DNA of 64,000 nucleotides, from positions 248,125 through 312,124 of the forward strand of contig JAAOMT010000514.1 in NCBI GenBank assembly GCA_016748015.1. The letters are read 5' to 3'. Of the stretch, positions 1 to 10,349 are shown one piece after another. Under the pieces are notes generated by a model. The model did not search any database and was not told the DNA's origin. It saw only the letters and a list, made by a program, of their open reading frames with translations. The position numbers and the translations under genes were made by a program. The DNA comes from Geosiphon pyriformis. Its lineage: Eukaryota; Glomeromycota; Glomeromycetes; Archaeosporales; Geosiphonaceae. Numbering within the stretch: position 1 is the stretch's first letter; every line of letters begins with the position of its first letter.

Positions 1-135
1 CTTTCTTGTGGATTCAGAGGGGTTGATTGCTAATTCATCCATGTCATGGTCATCATTAGTTAAGTTAAAAGCGTAAAAGGGGTTTTCTTCTGGTTGGCTT
101 GCACTCTCACCCTTTGGAGGTGTGCCTACTAGTTT
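1..135 (-). pseudogene. Element A: start of Pol reading frame (partial)
   Basis: Minus-strand reading frame continuing from the end of gag in the -1 frame, beginning FKLVGTPPKG and running off the left edge. The matching stretch of element D (about 28290-28585) leads into a protease, so this is the N-terminal linker of Pol. It is entered through the slippery site at 132-138. No catalytic motif lies inside the window, so its state cannot be judged. Confidence 0.6.
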
Positions 136-1700
136 AAAGACTGATAAACAGTGGCTTCAACTAGGGGATCCTCTCCAAAGAAATTGATGTTGGCATGATT
201 GGGTCTTTGGTTGGGCATATTGTTGTTGTTGATCCTGTTGTTCTGAGCATCATTGTTTCTGGGGACTGGTGGAGGCAGTGGAAAATTGTTGCAATCTCTT
301 GAAAAGTGTCCAGTTAATCCACAGCAATAGCATATAGGTGGGCCACAATTTTGTTGTCTTTGATAAGGTGGTTGCTGGGGCTGATTAAAGTGTGATTCAA
401 ATCTGGGTCTTTGTGGTTGCTGATTTTCTCTGACTGCTTGGGCTAAGGATTCTAATAACTGAGCAAGATTTGCTGTGAGTCTGTCTATTAACTGTTCATT
501 TGGATCTTGAATGTGAGTGGCAAAAAAAGTAGCAGCCATTTGAGGGGCAGAAGCCATAACAGAAACAGGAGCAAAAACTGGTAGTGTGGATCCCAAGTGC
601 ATCCTTTGGTTGTCTTCAATTCTTTGTGCTAATTCAATGGCCATATCCATGGTGGGATTATCTTTCAGGGCCAGGAGGGGCCAAAAAGCATACGATAGAT
701 CAGTTCTCAATCCTTTTGTGAAGGAGTGAATTTTCTGCTCTTCTGTCCAATTTCTTCCAGTGTCTACTCATTTGATTAACTTTCTGATTGCTTTGGCATA
801 TTCGGTTACAATTTCACCGGGACTTTGGGTTCTTCTTTCCAATTCTATACATCATTTTGATATTAATATTGGGGTTCTGAATTTGTTTTCAAACCGGGTA
901 GTGAAAGAAGTGTTGATTTCTCTCACATTTGCTAGTGTCTATCTAACAATTCTTTGCTGGGCATTGGCATCTGTTTCTTGTGAGAACCAGGTAGCAGGAG
1001 ATCCTTAAAGGTAGCCACCAACAATTTGGAACTTGTACTTATTATCATATTGATTGGCTGTAGCAGCTCTTTCAAAGTCATCCAATCATTCAATTGGATC
1101 TTGTGCATCACCTCTAAATAATGGTATTGGGGTGTTGTTTCTTTGCCCTAGAGCAGTTTGTATACTTTGGAGGGCGGCCAGAATGTTTGCTTGTATGGGG
1201 TCATTAGCCATTGGTTCAGAAGTAACTGTTTGTGTAGATGAGTCTGATTTGCTTGATAAAAGATCAAAAACAGGGGCAGTTTGGTAGCTTTCTTCTTCTG
1301 TTTCAAAAGGAGTTTCAGTTGCTTGATGGACAGCAATTTAAATGTGGATTTGATGATTCAGATATTCAAAATCAGGGGGCTGTTGTTCAAAGGTTGCAGA
1401 ATATAAGAGCTGATTGATACTGTTGTTTCTTTCTTCAAAGTCGTTTTTAAAATAAGCTTGGTCAAAGTAATAGGTTGTATAAGCTGTGTAGGTTTCAGCT
1501 GAATGCTCATTCAGGAATCAGTTCCAAAAGTCTTGGAATTGTTTACTGGATTGTTCTTCAAGGGAGAAGCAGATCAAGCAGGAGGGCAGAGGATTAAGTT
1601 CAATAAAACTTTGGTCGTTTCTGTTGTGTGCTGCAAAGTATTCTTCTGATTGCTGTGGCAGATATGAGTAATCATCTATACAATGAGGGAATAAGTGAAT
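129..1700 (-). pseudogene. Element A: Gag polyprotein, decayed
   Basis: Gag of a Ty3-type LTR retrotransposon, the structural protein that packages element RNA. A typical retrotransposon Gag core (LFRGDAQDP, then WLDDFERA with its Trp now a stop, PATWF) is followed by a C-terminal zinc knuckle CYCCGLTGHFSRDC, a perfect C-x2-C-x4-H-x4-C, at about 326-367. A Gln/Pro-rich stretch precedes the knuckle and an Asn-rich tail follows it. Only the last 193 codons (129-710) are open; upstream the frame is broken by stops. Comparison with element D shows several arose from TGG or CAA codons. The frame ends in TAG at 129-131 directly after a slippery heptamer. The true start is unclear because the leader has no convincing ATG in frame. 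Confidence 0.8.
132..138 (-). promoter_or_regulatory. -1 ribosomal frameshift site, element A gag/pol
   Basis: On the minus strand the gag codons read TCT TTA AAC TAG. T TTA AAC fits the X XXY YYZ heptamer used for -1 frameshifting. Slipping back one base continues into the open pol frame (LVGTPPKG). The same heptamer sits at the same place in element D (28579-28585). Confidence 0.65.
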
Positions 1701-1708
1701 TTTGACAA

Positions 1709-1725
1709 CCTCACAGGGAGCACCA
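1709..1725 (-). other. Primer-binding site, element A
   Basis: On the minus strand TGGTGCTCCCTGTGAGG lies six bases after the 5' LTR, as expected for a tRNA primer-binding site (complement of a tRNA 3' end finishing GAGCACCA). The identical 17-mer is at 24719-24735 in element F, with close variants in B, C and D. Confidence 0.7.
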
Positions 1726-1731
1726 CTTTTA

Positions 1732-2349
1732 TGTTACAGGTTGGAGTAACAAGCTAATGGATAGCAAGGGAGAACAGTATTGTATAGTGATGGAAATAAA
1801 CAAAGAAGGAATTACAATAAGGGAGCGAATTGAATAAGTAGGAATTCAATGTGTGTGATCAGTTTCATAAAAATCACAGTCGCTAATCTTTTCTTAAATC
1901 TGAAGGTAGAGGAATAGTCCATGATTGTCAACAAAATAACACCACTGCTATTATTTTATGCCTCAACTTGGCAATTTTTAGAATCAATAACAGGTATCGT
2001 TGTACTTTTCAATCATTTCTTTATTCAATGAATTACAAGAGCAAGCCAATTGCTTCTCAGGCTAATTCTAACAAATACAAATCAAGAAGGGGAAAAGATA
2101 AGGTACATGAATGCCAACAAGTAGATACTTGAAGGTAAGGAAAGAGAAATAAGTGATTATGAGAGGAAGTAATTAATATTGTTTATTTTGTTACTTTGAT
2201 CATGTCTTTCTACAGCTAAGGGAATCATTGCTTATATAGCTATCTAAAGTGGTCAATGATCACTATCTAAAAATAGGGTGGCTAATTATATGACATCATT
2301 GGCTAATACATGTGATAATTAATAAAAACTATGTGTTTCAACCATAACA
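1732..2349 (-). repeat. 5' LTR of element A (family I LTR, 618 bp)
   Basis: On the plus strand it runs from TGTTACAGGTTGG to CAACCATAACA, giving TG...CA ends. Homologous LTRs occur at 21824-22490, 30179-30858, 52935-53693 and, inverted, at 32116-32842. It is the shortest of the set because it keeps only about one unit of the internal TGATCAGGTCAA-type minisatellite. Being next to a primer-binding site and gag identifies it as the 5' LTR of a minus-strand element. Confidence 0.85.
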
Positions 2350-2935
<586 letters not shown>

Positions 2936-3008
2936 AATTGCTTTACTATTGCTAGCTATAGCTTGTTATTGCTAGCTATTGCTCACATTTGCTAGCTATT
3001 GCTCATGT
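2936..3008. repeat. 20-bp minisatellite, left part
   Basis: Units of 20 bp of the type CTATTGCTCACATTTGCTAG at 2956-2975 and 2976-2995, then a 13-base partial unit ending in ATGT exactly at the LTR of element B. The array resumes at 23837 on the far side of B, in register. Confidence 0.8.
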
Positions 3009-3898
3009 TGTTACAGATGTTTATTTGGAGTCTCAAGTCAAATAACAAATCCATAACTTGGTGCTTGATTGGTATTCCAATATTGAGATCTGAAGGTTTT
3101 GGTAATCTGAAGGTTTATTGTGAAGTTCTTTTGTATAATAGACAGAGATTTAATAGTTGTTTCAGTAGCCTTCCAGAATTGCAATTCTGTCAAATTTCTT
3201 TCTCAGCATGATGGCCAGTAATCTTTCTGGTAAGTTATTCTCAAATCTATAAGTGTTTTACCCTTGTTTCACAGGTTTTTTACCAGTCCCTATGATGTCT
3301 GTATTTCAGCGCTTAATCCTTAATCAATTTAGTAAAACCAAAGAAATAACAAAATAGGAAATAAAAGAAAAATAAAGAAGAATAAAGAAATAAACAAAAG
3401 CAATTACAAGTTAGTATTCCATTAATAGCTGTAATCAAGAGCTATTGTTCTAGCAAGGTTAAGTATCAATTACTATCAACATGAAGTGTTAATCATGGAG
3501 AGTGGATTTGGATGGTGAATGATTTATTTATTTAATATTTGTAGATAGAAAATTTCTAACTAAGGGATTCTTATGGAAAGATTCTGCCTTTTTCTACTTT
3601 TAACACTACTGTTATATATACATAATTGATGTTTTACAAGATTGCTCACATTTCCGAGCAATGTGCTATGATTTTTTGAGCAATGCTTATATTGCTGAGC
3701 AATATGCTCTAATTTTCTAATATTGCTCCACATTGCTGAACAATGTGCCATGTTTTCTGACATTGTTCCACATTGCTGAGCAATGTGCCATGATTTTTAA
3801 CATTGCTTTACATTGCTAAGCAATATGCTCATGTGCTAAATACTATTCTCTCATTGGTCTGCTATTTTTTATATCTGTTTTCTTTTTTATGAGTAATA
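3009..3898 (-). repeat. 3' LTR of element B (family III LTR)
   Basis: Starts TGTTACAGATGTTTATTTGG and ends GAGTAATA (GAGTAACA in the partner). It matches 22970-23836 nearly end to end and, inverted, 23970-24716. A purine-rich AAAAGAAGGAGATAA just upstream in element sense (about 3897-3911) is the probable polypurine tract for plus-strand priming. Confidence 0.88.
3635..3830. repeat. Array of near-palindromic ACATTGCTnAGCAATGT units in the LTR
   Basis: Several copies of the 17-base near-palindrome ACATTGCTGAGCAATGT and decayed variants, spaced roughly 35-50 bases apart. The partner LTR has the same array at about 23590-23770. Each unit could fold as a short hairpin or be a dimeric protein site; neither is proven. 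Confidence 0.7.
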
Positions 3899-3911
3899 TT
3901 ATCTCCTTCTT

Positions 3912-4546
3912 TTAATATTGAGCTCCATTAAAATCTTTGTTTTGAATTAATTCTAATACTTTTTTTTCAAGTATTGTTTGTTCAACTCTGTTTCTCACTT
4001 CTTCTACTTGTGTATTATTTATTTTTTCCTATTGGTTAATGGTTATAGTTTCCATGTTAGAGTGTAACAGTATTTCTGGATAGTTCTGAAATATGTTGTG
4101 CAGTCAATAAATTGTTCTCACATGTAGTGTTGAGTTCATCTTTTTTCCAATAAATTCTTCAATTTGCTGTATTATGTTTTGGTTAAATATTCTCTTGGAT
4201 TTGTTGATATACAGTTCTTGAATATTCAACTTTCGACCTAACTGGTAGTAACAGTATGATATTGAAAGTTGTTTTGTCTATTGCTTCCAATTCTTTTTTG
4301 TAAGTTTTTCTGTCAGTGCTGTAATAGATATTTTTCCAAAAGTGTTCTTTACTTTTTCTATTATGTTATCTGACCAGTTTTTATCATTTTTTGGTAGTCA
4401 CTGATATGGTGTATTCTTTGTCTTTTTTGGGTGTTTCGATAGCAAATTATTTGGTTGTTAATAACAATTTCCATGTCTAACTGTTGTTTACTTAAGGCCT
4501 GGAATAATTGTTGAACTATAGTGTAGATATGATCTGGTATTTCCAT
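3912..4546 (-). pseudogene. Element B ORF3, unknown protein (about 211 codons, frameshifted)
   Basis: Separate ORF between the integrase stop and the 3' LTR. It starts with an ATG (MEIPDHIYTIVQQLFQAL) and changes frame once near 4361, then runs to a TAA at 3912-3914 beside the polypurine tract. The N-terminus resembles the ORF3 of elements C and E (QQ-x(5)-AL, then I-x-I-x(5)-I-x-Y). A later YCYYQLGRKL matches YKYFHIGKTL in C, and RTIY-x-LHNIFQNYPEIL matches RAAFKFYDLFNICENVL. No signal peptide or membrane span is seen, so it is not envelope-like. Function unknown. Confidence 0.6.
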
Positions 4547-4605
4547 TTTTTTTTCTTGGTTGCTTTTGTTGTGTGTACTGTGTCTTTATATATTCTTTTA
4601 GTTGT

Positions 4606-5850
4606 TCAATTTAACATGTTTGGTTCAATAACTATGATTGGTTTCAGATCTTGTGGAATCTCATCTGGTTGAACTAGTATTCTTTGTACTCCCAGTTGTG
4701 AAATGTTATTGGTAGATGATGATGCTATCTGGTGATATGGTTTCAGTTGATCACTATGTGCTGCTTTGACTAAGATTTTGTTGTTCCATCTTAGTTTATA
4801 AGCTCCATTTCCAAGAATTTTTTCTATGTAAAATGGTCTGTCTCATTTGGAGTCAAATTTTCTACTCCATTGTTTTTCCGCTTTGGTGTGATGTAAAAAT
4901 ACTTTGTCTCCAATCTTGAATTCAACTGGTTTATCTGGTAGTTGGTTATCATGTCTTTTTTTTTGTTTTTCTTGTGACTTCTGAATGTTATTGGCTGCTT
5001 TTTGTCACTTGTTTTCTAGAGTTTCTATCAAGTCATATGTTTTTCTTAGCAATGTTTCCTGAAAATTATCTTCAGTTATTGGTTCCACTGGATAAGTATT
5101 GACTTCTATCTCAACTGGTAATGTTGCTGTTCTACTGTATACTAATTCAAATAGTGTTGTTTGTGTAGTGTCTTGCTTCATTGTCTGATAAGCAAATAAT
5201 ACTGATGGTATGAACAAATCCCATTTGTCCTGGTTTTTTTGACTAATCTTGGCAATTGCTTCACACAGTGTTCTATTGAATTTTTCAACTAATCCATTGG
5301 TTTGTGGATAATATGGTGATGACAATGGTCTTTTGATTCCAAATTTTTGACTTAATTCTGTTAATATTCTATTCACAAAATGAGTTCCTTGATCTAATAG
5401 TAGTTTTTTTGGACATCCATGTTGACATATCAAATTTTGATGAACAAATTTGGCAACAAATTCTGCATCTGCTCTTTGAATGGCTTTTGCTTTTGGCCAT
5501 TTAGTAAGATAATCTATGGCTACTGCAATATATCTGTTGTCTTTACTGGTAATTGTTAATGGTCTGACTAAGTCAATTCCAATGTGATCAAATAGTTGTC
5601 CCACTTTAATTGGTCTTAATAGTTCACTGGGTTTTGTTCTTCCTCTTTTCTGACAAGCATCACAATTTTGAACATATTGGATGATATTTGGATACATTGA
5701 TGGCCAAAAATATCTTTTTCTGATTCTTTTTATGGTCACTTCTTTATGAAAATGTCCTGCTGTTGGATCTAAGTGCATGTTGAATAATATTGTCTCTTTC
5801 TCTGGTTCTGTGATTACTCTAATTGGTTGATCTGGATTTCTTCTGTTCTT
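4606..5850 (-). pseudogene. Element B integrase
   Basis: C-terminal part of Pol, which inserts element DNA into the genome. The best open stretch is 5005-5778. An N-terminal zinc-binding region is recognisable (HLDPTAGHFH then NCDACQKRG), followed by the catalytic core with all three acidic positions: GIDLVRPL, LLLDQGTHF and NGLVEKFNRTL. Downstream, GDKVFLHHTKAEKQW and PFYIEKILGNGAYKLR resemble the Ty3-type C-terminal module; one stop interrupts it. Pol ends with TGA at 4606-4608. No chromodomain is visible. Confidence 0.85.
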
Positions 5851-7168
5851 CCAGTAGAGTACATTTTGATGATTAATAAAATATTTTGATTGTTGTTTTA
5901 TGTTGTTTTGTTCTTTTTGAGATAATTTCTCCTTGAATGATTGAGTATTTATATAATACTGGAGTTGTTAGTATTTTTGTGTGTTTATTTTTTGTTATAT
6001 TTTTTGGGTTGAAATGTTTTTAGATTTGTCTTATTCATAACAGTCTGTTGGCATTTCCATTGTCTTTTCCCTTTTTATAATATATGGTATAATTAAATGG
6101 TAAAAGTTCTATTTTTCATTTGGCATGGCGATTGTCTGCAAATTTTTGTTTTTGGATTGAAGTCAATCTTTTGTGATCCATATATATTTCAAACTTTTGG
6201 CTCAAGTATTCTCTCCATTTCATGACTGCTCAATAAATTGCTAAGTGTTCCAATGCTGGTGTTCTATAGTTTTTTTTGGCTGGACTTAAGCTTCTACTGG
6301 CATAAACTACTGAATGTTTTTTTCTATCTGGTCCTTTCTGTGATAGTACTGCTCCCAATGTTTAACCTAATGCATTAGTCATGATGATAAATGGTTTGTT
6401 GTAATCTGGATACATCAATACTAGAGCTTGGATAAGCTTTCTTTTCAATGTGTCAAATGTTTCTTGTTGAGCTTCCGTCCATTCATACTTTACATTCTTG
6501 GTTTGTAGCTGGTGAAGTGGCTAAGCTAGTTTAGAAAAGTTTTTGATGAAGCAGCAATAATAGTCTGTGAATCCCAAAAATGTTCTTAGTTCTGGCAAAT
6601 TTGTTGGTACTGGAAAGTTCTTTACTATTGTAATCTTGTCTGAATCTGTTTTAATACCATCTTTGCTTACCACATGTCTCAAAAACTTGAGCTCAGTTTT
6701 TCTAAAGAAGTATTTGTTGTCATTTAGTTTCAATTCTGCTCATCTAAGTCTTTTGAATACTTGTTCGAGATAATATAGATGGTTATCAAATGTCTTGGAG
6801 AATACATTTGTGTTATCTAAGTAAACAACTACAGATTTCTATAGTAAGCCAGTATATACAATTTCCATAAGCCATTGAAATGTTGCTGAAGCATTTATCA
6901 AGCCGAATGGCATGACTTCAAACTCAAAATTTCTCTCTCTTGTGGTAAATACTGTTTTTTTTTTGTCAGCTAGATCCATGACTACTTGCCAGTAACTATT
7001 ATCTAAATTCAGTGTTGAGAACCATTTATTTCCTTCAAAAGTGTTGAATAATTCTTGGATTTTTGGAGTTAGATAGCTATCACTTTTAGTTACTCCATTT
7101 AGTTTTCGATAATCCACACAAAACTGGATTTTTCCATTCTTTTTCCAGACTAGTACCACTGGTGATGA
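5850..7168 (-). pseudogene. Element B reverse transcriptase (distal part) and RNase H
   Basis: RT motifs DYRKLN (about 7095) and MPFGLINASATFQ (about 6880-6915) are clear. The catalytic box reads VVYLDNTNVFS near 6805-6835, with Asn at the second Asp. A thumb/connection region (FLRHVVSKDGI, LRTFLGFTDYY) follows at 6521-6733. The RNase H part is degraded and a frame change lies before the integrase. The RT begins before the element C insertion: upstream residues ending PLMSPW are at 17137 onward, and residues SSPVVLVWKK resume at 7168, so C sits within one RT domain. Confidence 0.85.
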
Positions 7169-7172
7169 CCAT

Positions 7173-8181
7173 TGTTACTGGAGGTTTTTGGTCTTTTTTC
7201 TTGAATGTTGTAAATGTCTGTTGGTTGCAAATTTACGTTTTTTAGAAGTAGTTGAACCTCCAATAACTGAATTTATCTTCAAATTATCTCCTATAATTTG
7301 AACTGCTGGGCTTATGAGTGGAATGGCCAATTTTGTGCCAGTTACTTTATGTAGTTACGTTGTAATAAATATCAACTCTTTCCCAGGAATTGCTTATTTG
7401 GAAGCTCACTAAAATATGTAGTTACTTTGCTGTGAAAATCAACTCTTCTACAGGAATTTTGTCTGTAGGCTACCTTAATAATTGTAATAAGAAAATACAA
7501 AAAAATAAAAGAAATGTAAAAGAAATAGAATTTTATCAAGGGAAATATTTTCTATTTAGGCCTGGAGTCACTAACAGTTTACTGAAATTGGTAGCTAATC
7601 AATTTCGAAATGTTAGTTGGGTTTTGGGAATTTTCCAAGTGCAATAATTAAAGAATTTGGTTTTTCAAATTATTTGATATTTATTTCTTTTTGTGTGTAT
7701 AGGAACAGTTCTAAGGGATAAATCTAAAGTAAAATACATTTTTTTGAAGAAAAAAGCTTTTCTTTTATACAACTTGTTGTAATACTAGTCTATGAACTTG
7801 CACTTTTTCTCTTTGCTCAAATTTCGGCAAACTAAAGATACATTTTGATGAACTACAAGTTATTTCGCTGAACTATTGATTAATTTGGATGAACTATTCA
7901 TAATTTCAGCGAATTTCTATAAATTTTGGCGAATTTCATATAAATTTTGGCGAATTTCTGTAAATTTCGGCGAATTTTAGAATGTTACAAAGTTCAGGAT
8001 ATTGTGTAATTTGATCATCTTACTTTCTGTTGTACTAATTGGATTATTAATTGAATCGTGATATGTGATAAATTGATTAAATAATAAGTAATAATTTGGA
8101 TTGATATTAATATGTTAATTACTGATAGGAATTATAAGAATAATTTCATGCTAATTAATAGCTAAAATTCTACTGGTAACA
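7173..8181 (-). repeat. 3' LTR of element C (family II LTR, 1009 bp)
   Basis: Runs from TGTTACTGGAGG to TCTACTGGTAACA. It contains a short tandem block of TTTCGGCGAATTTC-like units at about 7898-7982. The 5' partner is 16128-17136 and a diverged relative is 57763-58750 (element E). A purine-rich TTGAGGAAGAGG stretch upstream in element sense (about 8188-8199) is the likely polypurine tract; the same spot in E reads TTGAGGAGGAGG. Confidence 0.92.
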
Positions 8182-8869
8182 TAACCTCTTCCTCAAGACT
8201 GAGCTCTATTGAAGTCCAAGCACTATCTGTAATGTCAAGATAGTGGTCCAAGATAATTGAAATGATTTGCTCTGAAAATTGTTGAAATTTCAGTTTTGTG
8301 AGCTTTCCAATATATTGTATTTTCAATGATTGAAGTATTGGGCTTTGTAGGACGTTTTCACAAATATTAAACAAATCATAGAATTTAAAAGCTGCTCTAA
8401 GTTTGTAGCAAGTGTTTGTTGGTCCAGCTGCTGTTTTGAATTCATTGTGAATTTGTTTTTGTATAGCTTCAGGAGTGAGATTTGTTGCTTTAAGTTTCAG
8501 TTTTCATTCATAAAGTGTCTTTCCAATGTGAAAGTATTTATAGATAGGGGTGTATTCATTGTTCTGTTCATTGAAAAGTAGTAGAAGTTTTTGTTGTATT
8601 GTAGCATTTGGTGGAATGTTCATAAGGGCAATTAAAAGATTTTTTTCTAGTGCTTGCTTCAAAAGTCTTGGTAACCTATTTTCAGAGTGACTTTTTGTTT
8701 TTCTTCTATAGAGGTGATAGTTCTGTGAATAATTTGCTACTGAGGCTGTGGTTTTTTTCTAAATGTAATTAATTTGACTTCCATTAATTGTTATGGATAA
8801 GTCAGGAAGTGTTTTCAAGGCTAATATTAACTTTTGAGATATTTGTTGAATATTTCGGAGAATAATCAT
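8162..8869 (-). pseudogene. Element C ORF3, unknown protein (235 codons)
   Basis: Stand-alone ORF starting at an ATG (8869) downstream of integrase, in frame throughout for 235 codons and ending in TAG inside the 3' LTR. Two internal stops (about 8759-8761 and 8504-8506) break it; E has a sense codon at least at one. Notable segments: RNIQQISQKLILAL near the start, YKYFHIGKTL mid-protein, YKLRAAFKFYDLFNICENVL, KIQYIGKLTKLKFQQF, and a conserved acidic C-terminus WTSIELSLEEEVMLP. Predicted soluble: no signal peptide or membrane span. Homologous to ORF3 of E (very similar) and B (distant). I do not recognise the family. Confidence 0.72.
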
Positions 8870-9014
8870 GATAAAATTGATTAATTATGAAAAGAGAGAA
8901 TAAAGAAAATTATTTTTTGGATATGAAGTTTTTATTTGTTTTTGGGTTTGGGTGTTTTTTGTAATTATTTACTATTTTTGTCTTTGTGTTTTTATTAGAG
9001 AATTATTGTAAAAT

Positions 9015-10240
9015 TTAAGTGTTTAAGTTTGGTTGTTGTTCTATTATAATTATTGGTTCTAAATTTCGGAGAATATCTTCAAGATTAATTAAAAGGAAAT
9101 GTGTACCAATTTGTGAAATTAATGTTTTAGAATTGTTTCTGGAATGATAGTGTTTCAATTTGTCTCTATATGCAACTTTTGCTAGTATTTTGTCATCAAG
9201 TCTTAACTTGTATGATCCATTGCCTAGAATTTCGTAAATATAAAATGGTCCATCTCATTTGTTTTCAAATTTCTCACTCCATTGTTTTTCAGCCTTAGTT
9301 CTGTGTAAGAGAACTTTATTTTCAACTTTAAATTCGTTGGTAATAGGTGGTAATTTGTTGTTATATCTTTCTTTTTGTTGAGCTTGGAAATGTTCAATAT
9401 GAGTTGCTGCTATTCTTTTTTTTTCTTCCAGTGTACTAAAAAGAGTGTAGACCCTTCTTTAAAGTGTTTTTTGAAAGTTTTTTTCATTGATTGGTTGCAC
9501 TGGGTATGTTTTTACTGTGAAATTAATTGGTAATATTGCTGTCCTTCCATAAGTAAGATCAAATGATGTGTGTTTTGTAATATCTTGTTTTAGTGTTCTG
9601 TATGCTAGTAACACTGATGGAATAAAAATATTCTATTCCTGCTCAAAGTCTGTTGAGACTTTGGCTAGAGATTTACACAATGTTCTGTTGAAATGTTCTA
9701 CAAGTCTATTTGTTTAAGGATGATAAGATGATGATAGAGGTCTTTTGACATTGAATCATTCACAAATTTCTTGTATCAAGTTGTTCACAAAATGTGTTCC
9801 TTGATCAGATAAAAGTTCAATTGGACATTCATGTCTACAAATAATGTCTTCATAGATGAAATTTGCTACTGATTTTGTATCTGCTCTTTGGATGGCTCTA
9901 GCTTCAGGCCATTTGGTAAGATAATCTACTGCAATTGCAATATAACGATTTTCTTGGGTTGTGATAGGTAATGGTCCAACTAAATCAATTCCAACTCTGT
10001 TAAAAGGTTGTCCAACTTTGATTGGATTTAAAGGTTCTGTGGGGCGAGTTTCTTCTTTTTTTTGACAACTATTACAAGATTCTACATATTGTTAAATGTT
10101 TTTTTGCATGTGAGGCCAAAAATAATGTTCAAGGGTTCTTTGAATTGTTCTATTTCTTCCCAAGTGTGCTGAAGATGAATCTGTGTACATGTTGTATAAA
10201 ATTGTTTTTTTTTTATTCTCTTATACTAATCTGAGTGGTT
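9015..10240 (-). pseudogene. Element C integrase
   Basis: Zinc-binding end CNSCQKKEETRP near 10060-10085, catalytic core with GIDLVGPL, ELLSDQGTHF and RLVEHFNRTL supplying the three acidic residues, and a C-terminal PFYIYEILGNGSYKLRLDD segment. At least five stops interrupt it; several correspond to Trp or Gln codons in E or B. Ends at TAA 9015-9017 after EQQPNLNT, the same C-terminus as in element E. Confidence 0.85.
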
Positions 10241-10349
10241 GGTTTGGATTTCTGTGATTTTTATAATAGATTTTGTTCTGGTGTATAAAATATTGTTTTG
10301 ATTGGTGTTGTAAACGATGTTTTTTACTTGGAAACCAGTTTTTTGGCAT

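Noticed and set aside
3635-3830. CRISPR-like array of repeats and spacers
   Set aside because: Units are degenerate, lie inside a retrotransposon LTR, are duplicated in the partner LTR, and the genome is eukaryotic.
3912-4546. ORF3 as an envelope protein
   Set aside because: No signal peptide, membrane span, furin-type site or Cys pattern; only the position is env-like.
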